A stretch of DNA of 64,000 bases from Euptelea pleiosperma (GCA_035048495.1 CM068545.1:22354741-22418740); one strand, 5' to 3'. Shown: positions 33,401 to 45,190, counted from the first letter of the stretch. Notes: generated from the letters alone by a model not told the origin. Numbers and translations: made by a program.

Positions 33401-36400
33401 TATCTTCCATAGAAGTGACAATCCACTTCAATGTGGTTAGTTCTTTTATAGGATACATGATAAATAAAACATGAACTGCTGCCGAATGTTAGAATGGAAA
33501 TCGATGGGAATTTTAAACTAAACACTATAACCAGTCAATATAATTCTCCGCCATACCAACTTGTGTCTAGCATGAGCGAAAGTTGTATGCTTTGCTTTTG
33601 CACTCGATTAGGCTACCATAGACTTATTCTTAATTTTTCAAATATCTAATTTGCCACCAATAAATGTACAGTCGTTTTTTTTTTTTGTAAATTGAGCCTT
33701 AACATCTTGTAGCAATCTACATGGAGATTAATTGTACTAGGAAAGAAGGAAGGAAGAAGAGAGAAGAAGAAGAAGAAAAATAAGAGAAGACGATGGTGAA
33801 AGAAAGGGGGAATCGTGAATAGTGTCCATGAATCCCCCAGTAATGTTGTATTTCACAAATAAAGGTAATATTATAGGAATAAACTTGGTTACATATAAAG
33901 ACCAATAAAAGGGTGAAACATAAATAAAAGCCACAAATCCATAACAAATACATATGTTATAATGTTAACACTCCTCAAGTTGGTGTGTAGATATTTGTCA
34001 CCTCAAACTTGCATAAAATCTTAACCAAACATGCTTTGGCAACGCCCTTAGTAAGAACGTCTGCCAACTGATCTGCCGATTTCACAAATACGACCAGTGT
34101 GTAGCTTCTCCTGTATGAAGTGGCAGTCCACCTCAACGTGCTTAGTTCGATCGTGTTGTACCAGGTTGTGGGTAATGCTGATAGTAGCCTTGTTATCTAT
34201 TCTACTATATAAAGAGAGAAGGCCGTTCTTGCGTTAAAATGGTTGAAATCTCAAAACTGCCCTTACTTTGCCCAAAATGCCCTTCTTATGTCTCTTAAAC
34301 ATTTTTTTAGTCTTTTACGGGTATTTTAGACTTTACGCACCTATTCTTATGTCTCTTTAAGCATACGGTTCAACATTTTTCATATTACCAAAATTGCCCC
34401 TATTTTTGCTGATTTCATTCTCTTCAATTTATTCACTTGACGGGGGCTTTTCGGTATTTTTGGTGTTAAAAGACACGTCATCCTGCAAACACACGTCACC
34501 CCTGTACCGCACTGAATGTTAAAAAAATCAAAACCATCCTTATTCCTAATCTGACCCTCAAGTTCGTTAAAGTGACAAATATCACTTCTTTCCATTTTTA
34601 GAAATATTTTAATTTATAAGGGTGCTTTAATCATTCAATATTTCCAGATTTCAACTCATCAATTATTGCATCCTGACGTGGCACTTAAACTCTATCAATA
34701 GAAAAATTAGATGATGGACTTACAATGTTAGCCATGTGGCACATTATTAGAGGATACTAACCGTATGGATGTTTGGCACATCCCTATATGGACTTGTGTA
34801 GCAACCTGATTAGTGATTTCTAACCTTTGAATCTGAATAACCCAAATAATGTTAGAAATCCACAGTTGAAAATAAGCCATGAAAAGGACTCAAATCCAAC
34901 TGATATAAATTACTAATCAGGATTAATTTTGATATGTAAGTCCAACTAGGGACGGGCAAAACATCCATATGGTTTGGTTTTCAAGAGTGTGCCATGTGGC
35001 TCATAATATGGCTCATCATCAATGGTGTCAAAACTCAATTTTGGCAAAGAAAAAAGTTAATTAGGAGCACCGTACATACCCACTATTAAAAGAGTAATGA
35101 TCACATGGTCCAAGGTCCATGGACATGCATGGTGGTGGCATTTTGTCATTGGCCAAAAATGCACCTCGAGCTGCATGCTAAAAATTGACAACTAAAAATA
35201 AACCATGAAAAAGACTCTAATCCAATAGAAAGAAATTGCTAATCAGGATGAATTTTCGTAGGTAGGTCCACCTAGAGATGGGCAAAACATCTATACAGTC
35301 AGTAGTCTGTAAATGTGTGCCACGTGTAAGGTGCTACCACGCGTAAGGTGCACGTGCATCACACGTGGCGGCCCCCTAGTCACATTAAAGGCTCATCATG
35401 TTGGTGTATTAAATCTAAGTTCTTGCTCCTCCAAGTTACAAGGTTTCCTCCCACGAGAGTGTAATAATAGAGGAGATCGGCGATCAAATACTGAACCTGC
35501 CCAATTAGCATCTGGATGTCTCCATAATCTTATTCACCTCCTCCACAATGCACTGCAGGATGTTAGATGGATTTTGGTTCCTGACCCTGCTGTCCCCACA
35601 ATTCACATCCATGTATTGGTCCAAAATGCCCAAAAGCAGGAGAGAGCATGCCTCTCATGTCAGCATCTTCATTCCTTCTATAGTTCTCCTAGTCATGGTT
35701 TAAAATTTTAAAATGTTTCGTATGTTTCGTTTCGTAAGAAAATCGATTTTGTATGTTTCGTAATGTTTCGGTTTGTTTTGCCACAATCCGATACAATCCA
35801 AAAAAATAAAAATAAATAAAAAATACAAGTTCATGATTTTGGAAATGTTTCGGAATGTTTTGGAAATGTTTCAAAAATTTTGTTTTTCCACCATTTTTTT
35901 AATGTTTCGTTTCGTTTCGGAGTTTGTCTGGGTTTTTCACTTGATAGAGACATTCCTCCGAAATGAAATTTTAAACCTTGCTCTTGAGATAGGTATCAGA
36001 GCTTTCCCAACATCCTTAGGCTCCTCATCTCCTTGACCCGGCAGAAACTCCCTCTCACACACCTCTTGGCCATCATGGGAAATTACGTGAACGATACCTT
36101 GGTTATCTACAACTGAATTTGGTTGACCTTGCTTCAGTGCACTCAGTTTGCTAGCATTGCATGCCTCCTCTCCACCATCTGTGGTTGAAGATGCTTCATT
36201 AATTATGGGAGGCTTCTGCTACCTGTTCTCCTTCTTCCCCCCTCCACACCAGAACTCTGAAGCATCACAGTCACAGATTGAGCGTCTTCAAGATGTAATA
36301 CCATCTATGGTATCAAAACCCTTCAATATGCCTAGCATACGTGTATTGACACAATACTTCTACATTGCTATTTCTCATTGTCTATTGTACTTATAATTAT

Positions 36401-39400
36401 GTCATAGCTTATAACAATTTCTTTGTTGTTTTGTCTACAAAAACATATAAATAGTATACCATCATCATAAGCCTTATTTCAACTATATGGGGTCGGCTAC
36501 ACAAATTCTGTTCCTCCATTCAAACAATGGATCAGGATTCATAATATGATATCACATAATTTTACTCTTGCTGCAACCTGAGGTAACCCTCCTCCATCCG
36601 GGCTTGGGACCGGCAATGCAGTGTAAAAGCATTATTAGAAGTTTGCAAATCCTATAGAGATAGACTTTTCATTATTAGAAGTTCCATTAATTTGGCATAA
36701 TGTAAATATATAAAATGGATACTTAGCTAAGAAGAAAAATCTAAAAACTAAAGTGTGGTATCAACATATAGGTAGACAAAAAAAAAAAACATATAGGTGG
36801 ACTACTCGCATCTGTATGTCTCCTAGATTTCGGGAAATGAAGAGTTGTATCCTGCTTTCCCATACCAGTGATCTTATCTTCATCCACATCTAGAGTCTAG
36901 ACATCTTAGAATACCGTGGTTCATCAAGATAGTGTTCATCTCCATTACTCCTATACCCGACCTCATAGCATGGTTGAATGTTTCAAACCAGATTCAATGG
37001 GACTGTTTCAGCCCATAATTGCATACTCGTTACAATTACAATTCTATGTTTATGTGATCATATTAACCCGGTATAGAGGCTGGCATGAATTTTCTGCCAA
37101 CTAGAATATCAGTCTCACAGATTTGAGTTGGGCTACAGTGAAGTGTCTCCTGTTGGGAAGAAAGAACAATACAACAAAGATGCAAACAAACCACAACACA
37201 GAGATTTACGTGGTTCCCTCTAGATTGAGGTACGTCCACGGATCCACACCGATTCCACTATGCTCTAGGGCAAAAAAGAATACACACAGTACAAGATTGA
37301 GATACTCATCTCTCACCAACAGGGGTATATATAAGCCCAAGACAAAATTAGGGTTTCCGTATATCTATGTGAGAATTACGGGAAAGCCCTTAGGAAGCTG
37401 AACCCGCGGAATCATGCCTTCATGTACAGTGCTTCAAGAATCATCAGTCTCTACACAACATCTCCTGATATTCTACTCCATACATTTGTGATTGCTATGA
37501 AACTCTTTTTGTATCTATCAGTTGAACCATCTGATTTGTGCTTTATATCGCATCCAACTAGACATTTCCCTCTATGTAGGTTACATGTTAAGTACTTCTC
37601 CTTTATAGTGCCTTCATTTCTGCAATAATCACTTAATCAGTACCTTTACTTCGGATGAGAAAGAGCCTTAGCCAGGGTTACACTATCAATAGATGTAACA
37701 GAAACAGAAATATATATATATATGAGTCAAAGGATCTACTTGTACAGAAGTATGTGGAAGTCACTAGGTGATATCAAAAGTCAAAATTAGTATGGTAGAG
37801 ACATGAGCTTGGAAATAGGACTTAAGCACATAAAAATCCAGTGTTTGAAAAATCGAAAACTGGACTTGACTCAAAAGTTTACCGAGTTTAGTTAAATCAA
37901 AGACTTGAACTCAAATATATTAATTATATATTGATCAAAACAAGGTCCATCACTTAGTAAGAGAAGTGATAGGACCTCCACAATTTGTGTGCTATAAAAT
38001 ACGATGTTTTATTTTTTTACTCAGATAGTACCTAGTAGTGCATTATAATTAGTTTCGGTTATTACTTATATATAATAGTGACATTTAAGTCTTCGTTAGA
38101 TGTGCTAGCTTGATCTCTTCCATACAAAATCCCCAGGCATCTCAAAGTTTATATACCTGTTACATCCACAACTGTTGATTGAAAGAAATAAAATAATTAA
38201 ATAAATAAAAACAAAGTATTTTTTAGTAAATTTCTCATGGTTTATCTTAATAGTGTATGACCCCAGCATTGTTTGTTGGGTGGGCCAGATTGAAAACATG
38301 ACCTCATTTTTTTCAACATGTGTCATAACAACGAGGGTTCTAATGCAAAGATTACAGGAAGTTTATCTGCATTTAGTTTCCATGCTTCGTTAGAACTACA
38401 CCCTGCTTTTCTAGGCAATTGTCTGTATGGTTTTTATGTTCCTAAATGGACCTCCATTTCAATTCTTCAATTGATTTGTTAATTTTGGTCATTTCTTCAT
38501 AGATCAAATTTGTAGGTGAGATAAAGATTTATTCCTTTGATACACGTGTTGAGAAAATAAATTAGTTTGGAATATAGCCTATTAATTTATCATTTTTTGT
38601 GTGGTTTTCCTTTGACAGAAATACAATCGCGACCTTTTCCTCTTTCTCTACATTCTTCTCATTATAGTTGCATCCATGACTTCTCTCAAGAAGCACCTTG
38701 ATAAGTCAGCATTCTCTGGCAAATCCTTACTTTACCTTAATCGGCATCAAACTGAGGAATGGAGAGGATGGATGCAGGTAGATATTCCTTGTCAAACCTC
38801 ACACTTTGTGCATTGCATATCAGTTCCTTTGGCCAAGATAAACAGTTTCTTTAATTGGTTATTCTTGCTTTGTGGTTCACCGTTTTTCTTGGCTTGCAGT
38901 TTTCTTTCTATTTAGTGGTTTCATTTTAGATCTCCCTATTATAGCAATTCAATTGCTTATTTTAAAAATGAATATTCTGAAAATATGTTTTTCTTAAAAA
39001 GGTCGTTTGGATCATCATTAATGCAAAATGTCTTCATCTTCTCTTGGTGCCTGGTGGACCCCACCGCTATGATTGATGAGAGTGATAAATGGGGAGAGGT
39101 AGGAGTAGGTTTTTTTTTTTTTTTTTTGTTTATTGTGTTCATTGAGCTAGCAAAAAAAAAGTCTTTTTTTGACTTGAAAACGACTTTCGGATATTTTTTA
39201 TAAAAGGACATTTTTGCTTGAAAATATATTTTTATGGAATGAATACATTTTAAAAGGTTTTGCTGTTCATCAACTCCGCGCGCAAGGTGTAGTGCGGTCT
39301 GGTTGGTGCATCTGTTTTGGGTACAGAGGGCCATAGGTTCGAATCCAAAAATGGTCATTCAAACAATCTGTTATTTTGAAAAAAACGGTCTTGTGAAAAA

Positions 39401-42400
39401 AAAGAGAGACTTTTTCAGGTCCAAAAATGGCGATCCAAACAGACCTTTACTCTCTAATGTTTTTATGTATTAATGTTAATATGTTTATGAACTAATTATA
39501 TCTGTTCTCTTTTATAGATGGTATGTGAACCAAGAAGCAGATAAACTATTGGAAGGATATTGATAGGATTTTGGTTGTTACTCATTATGGTGTACACATT
39601 GGTTCTATTTGCATGAATTCTTCTAAATTGGTGAAGGACCTATGCCAACACATCTCAGATTCTTACATCCTAGTTGGATAATCACTGTTTGCACTGCTGT
39701 GCTTTATCCATTGCTTGTATGTGAGAAACCAAGATCTGTATTTGAGAAGAGAAACCAAGATCTGGAAATATTTAACCAGTGTAGAAATAATAGGTTTTTC
39801 GTGGAAACGATGGAAATATTGTGGCATTTTTTTTTGAAAAGTTTAGGAAATTATAAAATAAGCATAAAAACACTCATAAACCATCAAATTATAATATACA
39901 ACCATATGGAGTGTGGAAATGAATGACAACAATGTTCTATAACATGCTGATGTGCGGTTTTAAGAGCCTAGCAGTTAAAAATAGTTATAATTACACATAA
40001 AAATGATTTTAACCATTAACGTATCATTTACATTATATCAAAATAAAACTTTGCATTACACATAGGAAGGTCAAAATAGAATTTTATTTATTTTAATATG
40101 TTAAACTAATTAGTAAATAAACAATTAAAAAGTTCACCATACATGCTTGCAATTGACGCATCAGAATTCAGAATTTCCATTCTTTAGGGGAAACAAAATT
40201 AATACGACGAAGTTGTAGATCAGGCCAAGTTATTATGCAACCATGTATGGATGTTTAAGGTTAAAAAAAATTGGGATTTTCCCCAATTTCAAAAATTTCA
40301 CGTAAAATATCCTCAAGTATGAACAAATGCGTTATAAATGCATCATTGATCCATAGATCTGGTGCATTTACAGCTCTAAACTCTAGTTCTAACAAGAAAC
40401 TACAGCAAAATTGAGTTTTGTACCTTGAAAATTTTAAAAACAATTGCTAAATATCACTTTAATCCACTCCATCGATCGATATAAGAATTTTTTTTTGAAC
40501 AAATAATCAAAGTTGGTGATCTTTTTTGGTCTAAAGATGGATTGAGGATTGAAATTCTTTAAAAAAAATTGAATTTAGAAGGTTTATTGTGTTCACTTAG
40601 AAATATTTCATTCTGTGAAAATGCAGTTTTATATTGTGGTTGGTTTGAAATGTTACTATTTATCAACATTTACTGTTCATTTCACGTAATAACGTAGATT
40701 TCAACTGTATGGTATCTTTCCTATTGACCCCAGTGGAAATGGAAATATTTTGCAAAATAAAAGAAATTTAATACCTTGATGGGGAGGACTCTCCCTATAT
40801 GTGTCACCTTGCTCAATTCATGAAGGGGAAACAACAGAAGTGCCCGAACAATAAATAATAAGAAAAATAAAGATTTTCCTTATATTTATCCTTTATACAC
40901 ACAATGTAGTATAAAAAATAGTTTAAATAATTTCTGTGGCCAAGTATTTAATTCCTTGTGTGTTTTCACCAGGTCCTATTTTTAATGTACCACTACTTTG
41001 CTGCCACGGAGATATACAATGCAATACGTGTCTTCATTGCAGCATATGTCTGGATGACCGGGTTTGGGAACTTCTCCTATTACTACATTCGGAAGGACTT
41101 TGGTCTTGCACGCTTTGCTCAGGTGACTTTTAAATATTTAACAGCATATTATTATTTTAACCGTAAGAAGTGATATGTCTTCCATTCATTTTTGTTTCTT
41201 TGATTAATATAACACAAATATCTTCAATGTTCTAATGCAGATGATGTGGCGGCTCAATTTTTTTGTGGCATTTTGTTGCATTGTTCTTAATAATGACTAT
41301 ATGTTGTACTATATCTGCCCCATGCATACGCTTTTCACTGTTATGGTGTATGGAGCACTTAGTGTTTTTAACAAGTATAATGAGATAGGATCAGTGATGG
41401 CTATGAAGATTATCACATGCTTTTTGGTGGTTATCTTGATTTGGGAAGTTCCTGGAGTTTTTGACCTTTTCTGGAGTCCTTTGGCATTCCTTTTAGGTTA
41501 GTAACCTATTTAGCATTTATGTGCATCATTTATAACATTATGTACCTTCTAGCTTATCCACAAGCATAACAATTGTCTCCAATGGCAGGGTATAGTGATC
41601 CAGATCCATTAAAAGCCAATTTCCCACGCTTATATGAGTGGCATTTCAGATCGGGCCTTGATCGGTATATTTGGATCATTGGAATGATATACGCATATTA
41701 TCACCCCAATGTAATTTCTACAATGCTGGTTCTATGGTTATTTTGCAGGGCACGATTTCTGTTTCTGCCTATTGCTAAATCTTTAAAATCTTATAACATC
41801 ATAGGTTGAGAAGTGGATGGAGAAAATAGAGGAATCTGAAACCAGACGGAGATTGACAATTAAAACCAGCATTGTGGCAGTTTCCTTATCGGTGATTTGC
41901 ATGATCCTGTGATTTGTGAATTTACGAAGATGCTTAATATCTTCTCTGATTCTTAATTATCTTTTTACCTTCTGTCAATCTGAAGGAATAGTCTGATCTA
42001 ATTCTTCCCATCCTTATAGGTTGGTTATATGTGGTATGAATATATCTACAAGCTGGACAAGGTTACATACAATAAGTTCCATCCTTACACATCATGGATC
42101 CCCATAACGTGCGTATTTGGGAGTCTTACAGTCTTGATATATAAACTTCTGATTTGTTATACAAAGTTCTAGAGTAGTTCCAGTATCTTACAACTCCCTT
42201 CTGCTTATTTGTGGTTTCAGTGTCTACATTTGCTTGCGGAATTTCACACAGCAGCTCCGTAGTTCATCTCTGATTCTCTTCGGGTAAATTCTACATCTCA
42301 TGCACTTTTTTTCTATCTTAAATTTTTGGACTACAGCATTTCAAGCTTTCCAGATTCTTATGATCCATTTTGGACTACCAGGTGGCTTGGCAAGATAACT

Positions 42401-43082
42401 TTGGAGACCTATATTTCCCAGTTCCACATCTGGCTGAGGTGTGCAGACTTCATTATGTTCCGTATCTATTCTAACCATTTATTGTATTCACTTTGAAACG
42501 ATGACAAGAAGATCTTCCATATTTTCTATATCATGATTCCAATATATATAATTAATCTCATCCGTACTAGGGTAGTAGGATCAAACAGCATCTTTGGTTT
42601 GTTTTTCTCTCGCTTCATGCCATCTCTGCAAATTATCTTTCTTAAACTTGTTGCAGCCAGATGTCTTACAATCATTTTAACATGAATCTGCAGATCAGGC
42701 ATGGCCAACGGACAGCCTAAATTGCTTCTTTCTCTTATTCCAGATTATCCCTTCCTCAACTTCATGCTCACAACTGCCATTTATCTCTTAGTAAGAAGAT
42801 CTTGTCTGACCCTTTAAAAGTTATAGGTAAGAAAAAAAGAAAGACAAATTAATCTCAATTTTTGAATGTTGATTCTATCTCAACTTGCTTCTGCAGATAT
42901 CCTACCGGCTCTTTGAACTGACCAATTCGCTAAAGACAGTTTTCATACCCTTGAAAGACAACCGGCGGCTACTATATAATTTTGTTGCCGGGGCTGCTAT
43001 TTCATTGTGTCTGTATTGTATCTCATTGATTCTTGTTCGGATCGCTCAAATACCAGTATGCTACTTAACTTTTCCCTATTAG
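27403..43082 (+). CDS. RWA: REDUCED WALL ACETYLATION (Cas1p-like) protein, complete, 15 exons
   Basis: Exons: 27403-27435, 30862-30953, 32136-32273, 32374-32430, 32507-32579, 38619-38777, 40973-41122, 41241-41496, 41589-41710, 41805-41891, 42020-42108, 42221-42283, 42382-42438, 42694-42790, 42897-43082 (TAG). Every junction is GT-AG and in phase, giving 552 residues, the family's usual size. The protein starts [17 protein letters not shown] and has many membrane segments. Its Cas1p-type core texts include [87 protein letters not shown] and [16 protein letters not shown] proteins are Golgi membrane proteins needed for O-acetylation of xylan, pectin and xyloglucan, probably by supplying activated acetyl groups to TBL transferases (known family role). 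Introns 1, 5 and 6 (3.4, 6.0 and 2.2 kb) carry transposons. No break is seen. Confidence 0.96.
28162..28229 (+). repeat. Perfect 34-bp tandem duplication in RWA intron 1
   Basis: Two identical adjacent 34-bp units (28162-28195 and 28196-28229) begin GGGGGCCCAGATGAG and end CATCTAGTATATAT. Identity suggests a recent event. Confidence 0.95.
29690..30000 (+). repeat. Dispersed repeat, copy A (RWA intron 1)
   Basis: This resembles 39780-40085 in the same orientation. Shared landmarks are TGGAAA.GATGGAAA.ATTGTGG, CACTCATA, AACAACCATATGGAGT (ACAACCATATGGAGT in copy B), TATAATTA.ACATAAAAATGA-like text and a GGAAGG end. It is non-coding and of unknown class. Confidence 0.6.
30040..30400 (-). mobile_element. 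RTE-type LINE 3' fragment
   Basis: On the minus strand the text just upstream encodes a [14 protein letters not shown] motif typical of the C-terminus of plant RTE (BovB-like) LINEs. The terminal part reads TTGGGATAAGGC followed by ATGATGATG, the usual short tandem tail of RTE elements. The part between is deleted and frames are broken. Confidence 0.6.
33165..33262 (+). mobile_element. tRNA-derived SINE
   Basis: The text GCTTGATTGGTTGATG (A box) is followed by ATGGGTTCGATCCCAGC (B box), then ACCCACG and an A-rich tail (AAAAAAATAAAAC). The spacing fits a tRNA-related SINE, in RWA intron 5. Confidence 0.55.
33375..33480 (-). mobile_element. Small copia RNase H scrap
   Basis: The minus strand contains a [15 protein letters not shown] text (here [10 protein letters not shown]), the tail of a copia RNase H domain. 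It is a short degraded fragment, separate from the larger copia remnant just downstream. Confidence 0.4.
33711..33974 (-). mobile_element. Copia 3' LTR (probable)
   Basis: On the minus strand a purine tract (AACTTGAGGAG) is directly followed by TGTTAACATTATAAC, a typical polypurine tract and LTR start. The LTR probably ends near 33711 with GATTGCTACA, giving TG...CA ends and about 264 bp. The partner LTR is not in the window. Confidence 0.55.
33975..34195 (-). mobile_element. Copia RNase H C-terminal fragment
   Basis: The minus strand encodes [24 protein letters not shown] and IQEKLHTG, the last part of a Ty1/copia RNase H domain. A frameshift is seen in the end region. The fragment is cut on its 5' side, exactly at 34195/34196, by a Helitron. 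Confidence 0.75.
34196..35379 (+). mobile_element. Non-autonomous Helitron inserted in a copia remnant
   Basis: It starts TCTATTCTACTATATAAAG right after a host A. It ends with a palindromic region (CACGTGTAAGG to CACACGTGG), then CGGCCCCCTAG right before a host T. This gives the Helitron hallmarks: 5' TC, 3' hairpin and CTRR, insertion between A and T, and no target duplication. The copia reading on the minus strand resumes at the Asp codon on the other side. It has no Rep/helicase coding. Foldback copies are nested at 34715-35030 and 35100-35340. Confidence 0.75.
34715..35030. mobile_element. Foldback element nested in the Helitron
   Basis: Family landmarks: GCCATGTGGCACATTATTAG, CCGTATGGATGTTTGGC, GATTAGTGATTTCTAACC, then the inverted GGGCAAAACATCCATATGG and GTGTGCCATGTGGCTCAT. 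A second partial arm of the same family lies at 35100-35340. Confidence 0.65.
35380..35692 (-). mobile_element. Copia RNase H N-terminal fragment
   Basis: The minus strand has [13 protein letters not shown], the start of a copia RNase H domain, followed by degraded text with frame breaks. With 33975-34195 it forms one minus-strand copia remnant split by the Helitron. Confidence 0.6.
35697..35983. mobile_element. MITE with TGTTTCG-rich core
   Basis: It starts at about 35696 with CATGGTTTAAAATTTTAAAA and ends GAAATTTTAAACCTTG. The core iterates ATGTTTCG. The termini match the AACGG-rich hAT MITEs although the core differs. A target-site duplication is not clear. Confidence 0.55.
36465..36640 (-). 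mobile_element. RTE-type LINE 3' end
   Basis: The minus strand encodes [11 protein letters not shown], the usual last residues of plant RTE LINE proteins. A stop follows, then TTGAAATAAGGCTTATGATGATGG, the RTE tail with short tandem repeats (given here in part). Upstream is the non-coding text GGTCCCAAGCCCGGATGGAG. Confidence 0.65.
37130..37410. mobile_element. LTR-retrotransposon-like fragment
   Basis: The text GAGATTTACGTGGTTCCC, TACGTCCACGGATCC and GGGTATATATAAGCCC is typical of the LTR or leader of plant copia-type elements. No ends can be defined. Confidence 0.4.
38998..39450. mobile_element. MITE with a nested tRNA-like SINE (RWA intron 6)
   Basis: The ends AAAGGTCGTTTGGATC and GATCCAAACAGACCTTT are inverted repeats. 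Inside, further inverted words are seen (AAGTCTTTTTTTGAC and its relatives). At 39280-39347, TCTGGTTGGTGCATC, then CATAGGTTCGAATCC, gives degenerate A and B boxes of a tRNA-derived SINE. The T-stem does not pair, so it is not a tRNA gene. Confidence 0.5.
39780..40085 (+). repeat. Dispersed repeat, copy B (RWA intron 6)
   Basis: The partner of 29690-30000, in the same orientation; both lie in introns of the same gene. Landmarks are GTGGAAACGATGGAAATATT and ACAACCATATGGAGTGTGG. It is non-coding. Confidence 0.6.
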
Positions 43083-43126
43083 AATTTAGAAATAAGAAAC
43101 TTTTGCTACAGTTAGAATTTTAAGAA

Positions 43127-43278
43127 GCCCAATGATACCATAGCATTGGGAGTACACAGCGAGAATCCAATCCAATGCTCATGACTTCATGGTCAAGGGT
43201 GAATGACATCCTGATCAAGGCAGTGGTCTGGATTCCCAAGTGGGAAGTTGGCTATAGTATCATTGTCCTAAGAATGTT
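43127..43278. other. Imperfect hairpin just 3' of the RWA stop
   Basis: Arms of about 65 nt pair across CAATGATACCATAGC / GCTATAGTATCATTG and GAATCCAATCCAATGC / GCAGTGGTCTGGATTC. It could be a tiny foldback transposon or a hairpin in the RWA 3' untranslated region. I cannot tell which. Confidence 0.45.
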
Positions 43279-43870
43279 CAACCTCATTCTTCATTTGGCT
43301 AAACTCATATCTCAGTACTTTTTTTTAACTCCTACGCAGGCCTGACCAATTGAGACAATTATGAGTAGATATTTTGGTGGAGACCGAAAGATTTGGATCC
43401 CGTTTAAAGTGGATTCTGAAGGTGTTCCTTGAGAATCTGTAGCCTAACGAGCTAGTTGTTTCCAACATTTTTGAAGAAAATCATTATACCCCTGCATTGC
43501 ACTTTCAACCTTCACCATTGACGATTCATAGACAGAAAATGAGGAGATGAATTTGTTGAGCTGAAATTGAGGACAGAAAATTAGAAGAAAGGGGCAAGCA
43601 GGCAGAAGGGATAGTTTGTTTTTGTATTCTTGCTATAGTGGTATACCATTTTTTTTTTTTTACTTCAATCTTATGATAAGCTAATTTGAGCTTGTGGTAC
43701 ATAGATCTTATTGTTAGGCATCAAAGGAATTCAAGATTCATTTTCAGTGCATTTTTCTTTGGGATCAAGACAATGCAATGTCAATCAATGAGATTATACA
43801 AAGTACATTTTTCTTTGTAAAATTGATAGAAACATACATTATTTTGTTGAGAAATGATGTAACGAGGTAC

Positions 43871-44171
43871 TGATTTTTGTTACTCACCTGCCGCCCTCTG
43901 GGCCCACTGACTGCATGGATGTTTAGCCCATCTCTTGGTAGATATACACACCAAAGCAAAAAAAATCACCCTGATTGGTGATCTCTGGCCATTGTTAGTA
44001 CTTTCAAGGTGTGATTCTAGTTGGATTCAGCCTTATTTGGATACTAAATCCAACAGCTAGAAATCATCAAACAAGCTGATTTTTTTAATGAATATCTCTA
44101 GAGGGGTGGGCTAAACATCCATGTGGTCAGTTAGTTGGGCCAGAGGGCAGAGCTGAGTAACAAAAATCGCT
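43871..44171. mobile_element. Foldback element near the RWA 3' end
   Basis: The ends GATTTTTGTTACTCA and TGAGTAACAAAAATC are perfect inverted repeats, and the arms continue through GCCCTCTGG/CCAGAGGGC and CATGGATGTTTAGCCCA/GGGCTAAACATCCATG. The interior has the family words ATCACCCTGATTGGTGAT and CTAGAAATCATC. Confidence 0.75.
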
Positions 44172-44611
44172 AAAGCTCACACCTTTGGCATGAGGTCTAC
44201 CTTGTTTCATCACTATTTTTTTTTTTTTTTTTTCTGTTTTTGATTCTGCTTTTTATTTTCTTTTCACTGTATGAAGTTATTTTATCAGGAAGCTGAAAAT
44301 ACAGATTTTATATGTTTGGGGAGAAAAAACAGATGTATAAAGGCTTTGAAACAACAAATTCATTAGAAAAAGATTTGGAAAAGGGTTCAATGCTTCCTTT
44401 GTTTGATCTCATGTGAAAAACATGATTGTTCTTATATATCCAATGTGTACAAGTTGTGGGCCCCACCTAAGAAGATTTGTTTAGACCAAAAATTCAGTCC
44501 CATGGGATGATCCTAAGTTCCTAACCACCACCCAACAATATTCTTTTTGGAAGGATAGAAATACAAGCGCATTCGTTTAAAGAGAAAAATATCATTGGAT
44601 GGACTTAAAAC

Positions 44612-44961
44612 CAAGGTTTAAAAGGGACCGTTATAACGGTATAACGGACTGGGGGCGTTGCCGTTTTTTCAGTTATAATGGCCGTGATAACAGATTGTAA
44701 CGCATGGGCAAAAAACGGAAAAAAATTGGAAAATAACAGAGAATCGGCACAAAAATTCAAAATTGGAATTTCAAAATTTCAATTAAATTATAACGGAAAT
44801 AACGGACGGTTTTTTAACAATTTTTTTTTCAGAAAATAACAGGTTGGTATAAGGGAAAATAAGGGCCGTTATAACGAAAATAACGGTCGGTATAAGGGAA
44901 AATGGTACATACGTAACAGGGGAAGTCCGAATCCATCATAACGGCCGTTCTTTAAACCATG
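44612..44961. mobile_element. hAT-type MITE, AACGG-rich family, copy 2
   Basis: It starts CAAGGTTTAAAA, ends CTTTAAACCATG, and is flanked by CTTAAAAC (44604-44611) and GTTAAAAC (44962-44969), 7 of 8 matching. The core is AACGG-rich. Confidence 0.8.
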
Positions 44962-45019
44962 GTTAAAACCTCACTGATTGGAGACAGCCCCTATCTCTAT
45001 CAGAGATTCAAAATTTAGA

Positions 45020-45190
45020 AACGTAAGTCCCTCAAAGTGCCATGTGGCTCACTCTTTCGGGACTCACTGACCCATGAATGTTTGGCCCACACCTTGGTGG
45101 ACCTACATGCCACAAATCAGCATGATTGGTGATTTTTAGCCATTGGATTTGAGCACCTTTCCATCACGGGCTTCATAAGCGGGCCTATAA
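45020..45190. mobile_element. Foldback family, half copy
   Basis: It shares AAGTCCCTCAAAGTGCC, TCTTTCGGGACTCACTGA, TTGGTGGACCTACATGCC, AATCAGCATGATTGGTGAT and AGCCATTGGATTTGAGCA with 25070-25396. The second arm is missing. Confidence 0.55.

Noticed and set aside
33717..33953. Minus-strand hydrophobic 78-residue frame
   Set aside because: It lies within the copia LTR and ends in low-complexity TTC/CTT text.
39280..39350. tRNA gene suggested by GGTTCGAATCC
   Set aside because: The T-stem and acceptor stem do not pair. It is a SINE-type relic inside a MITE.
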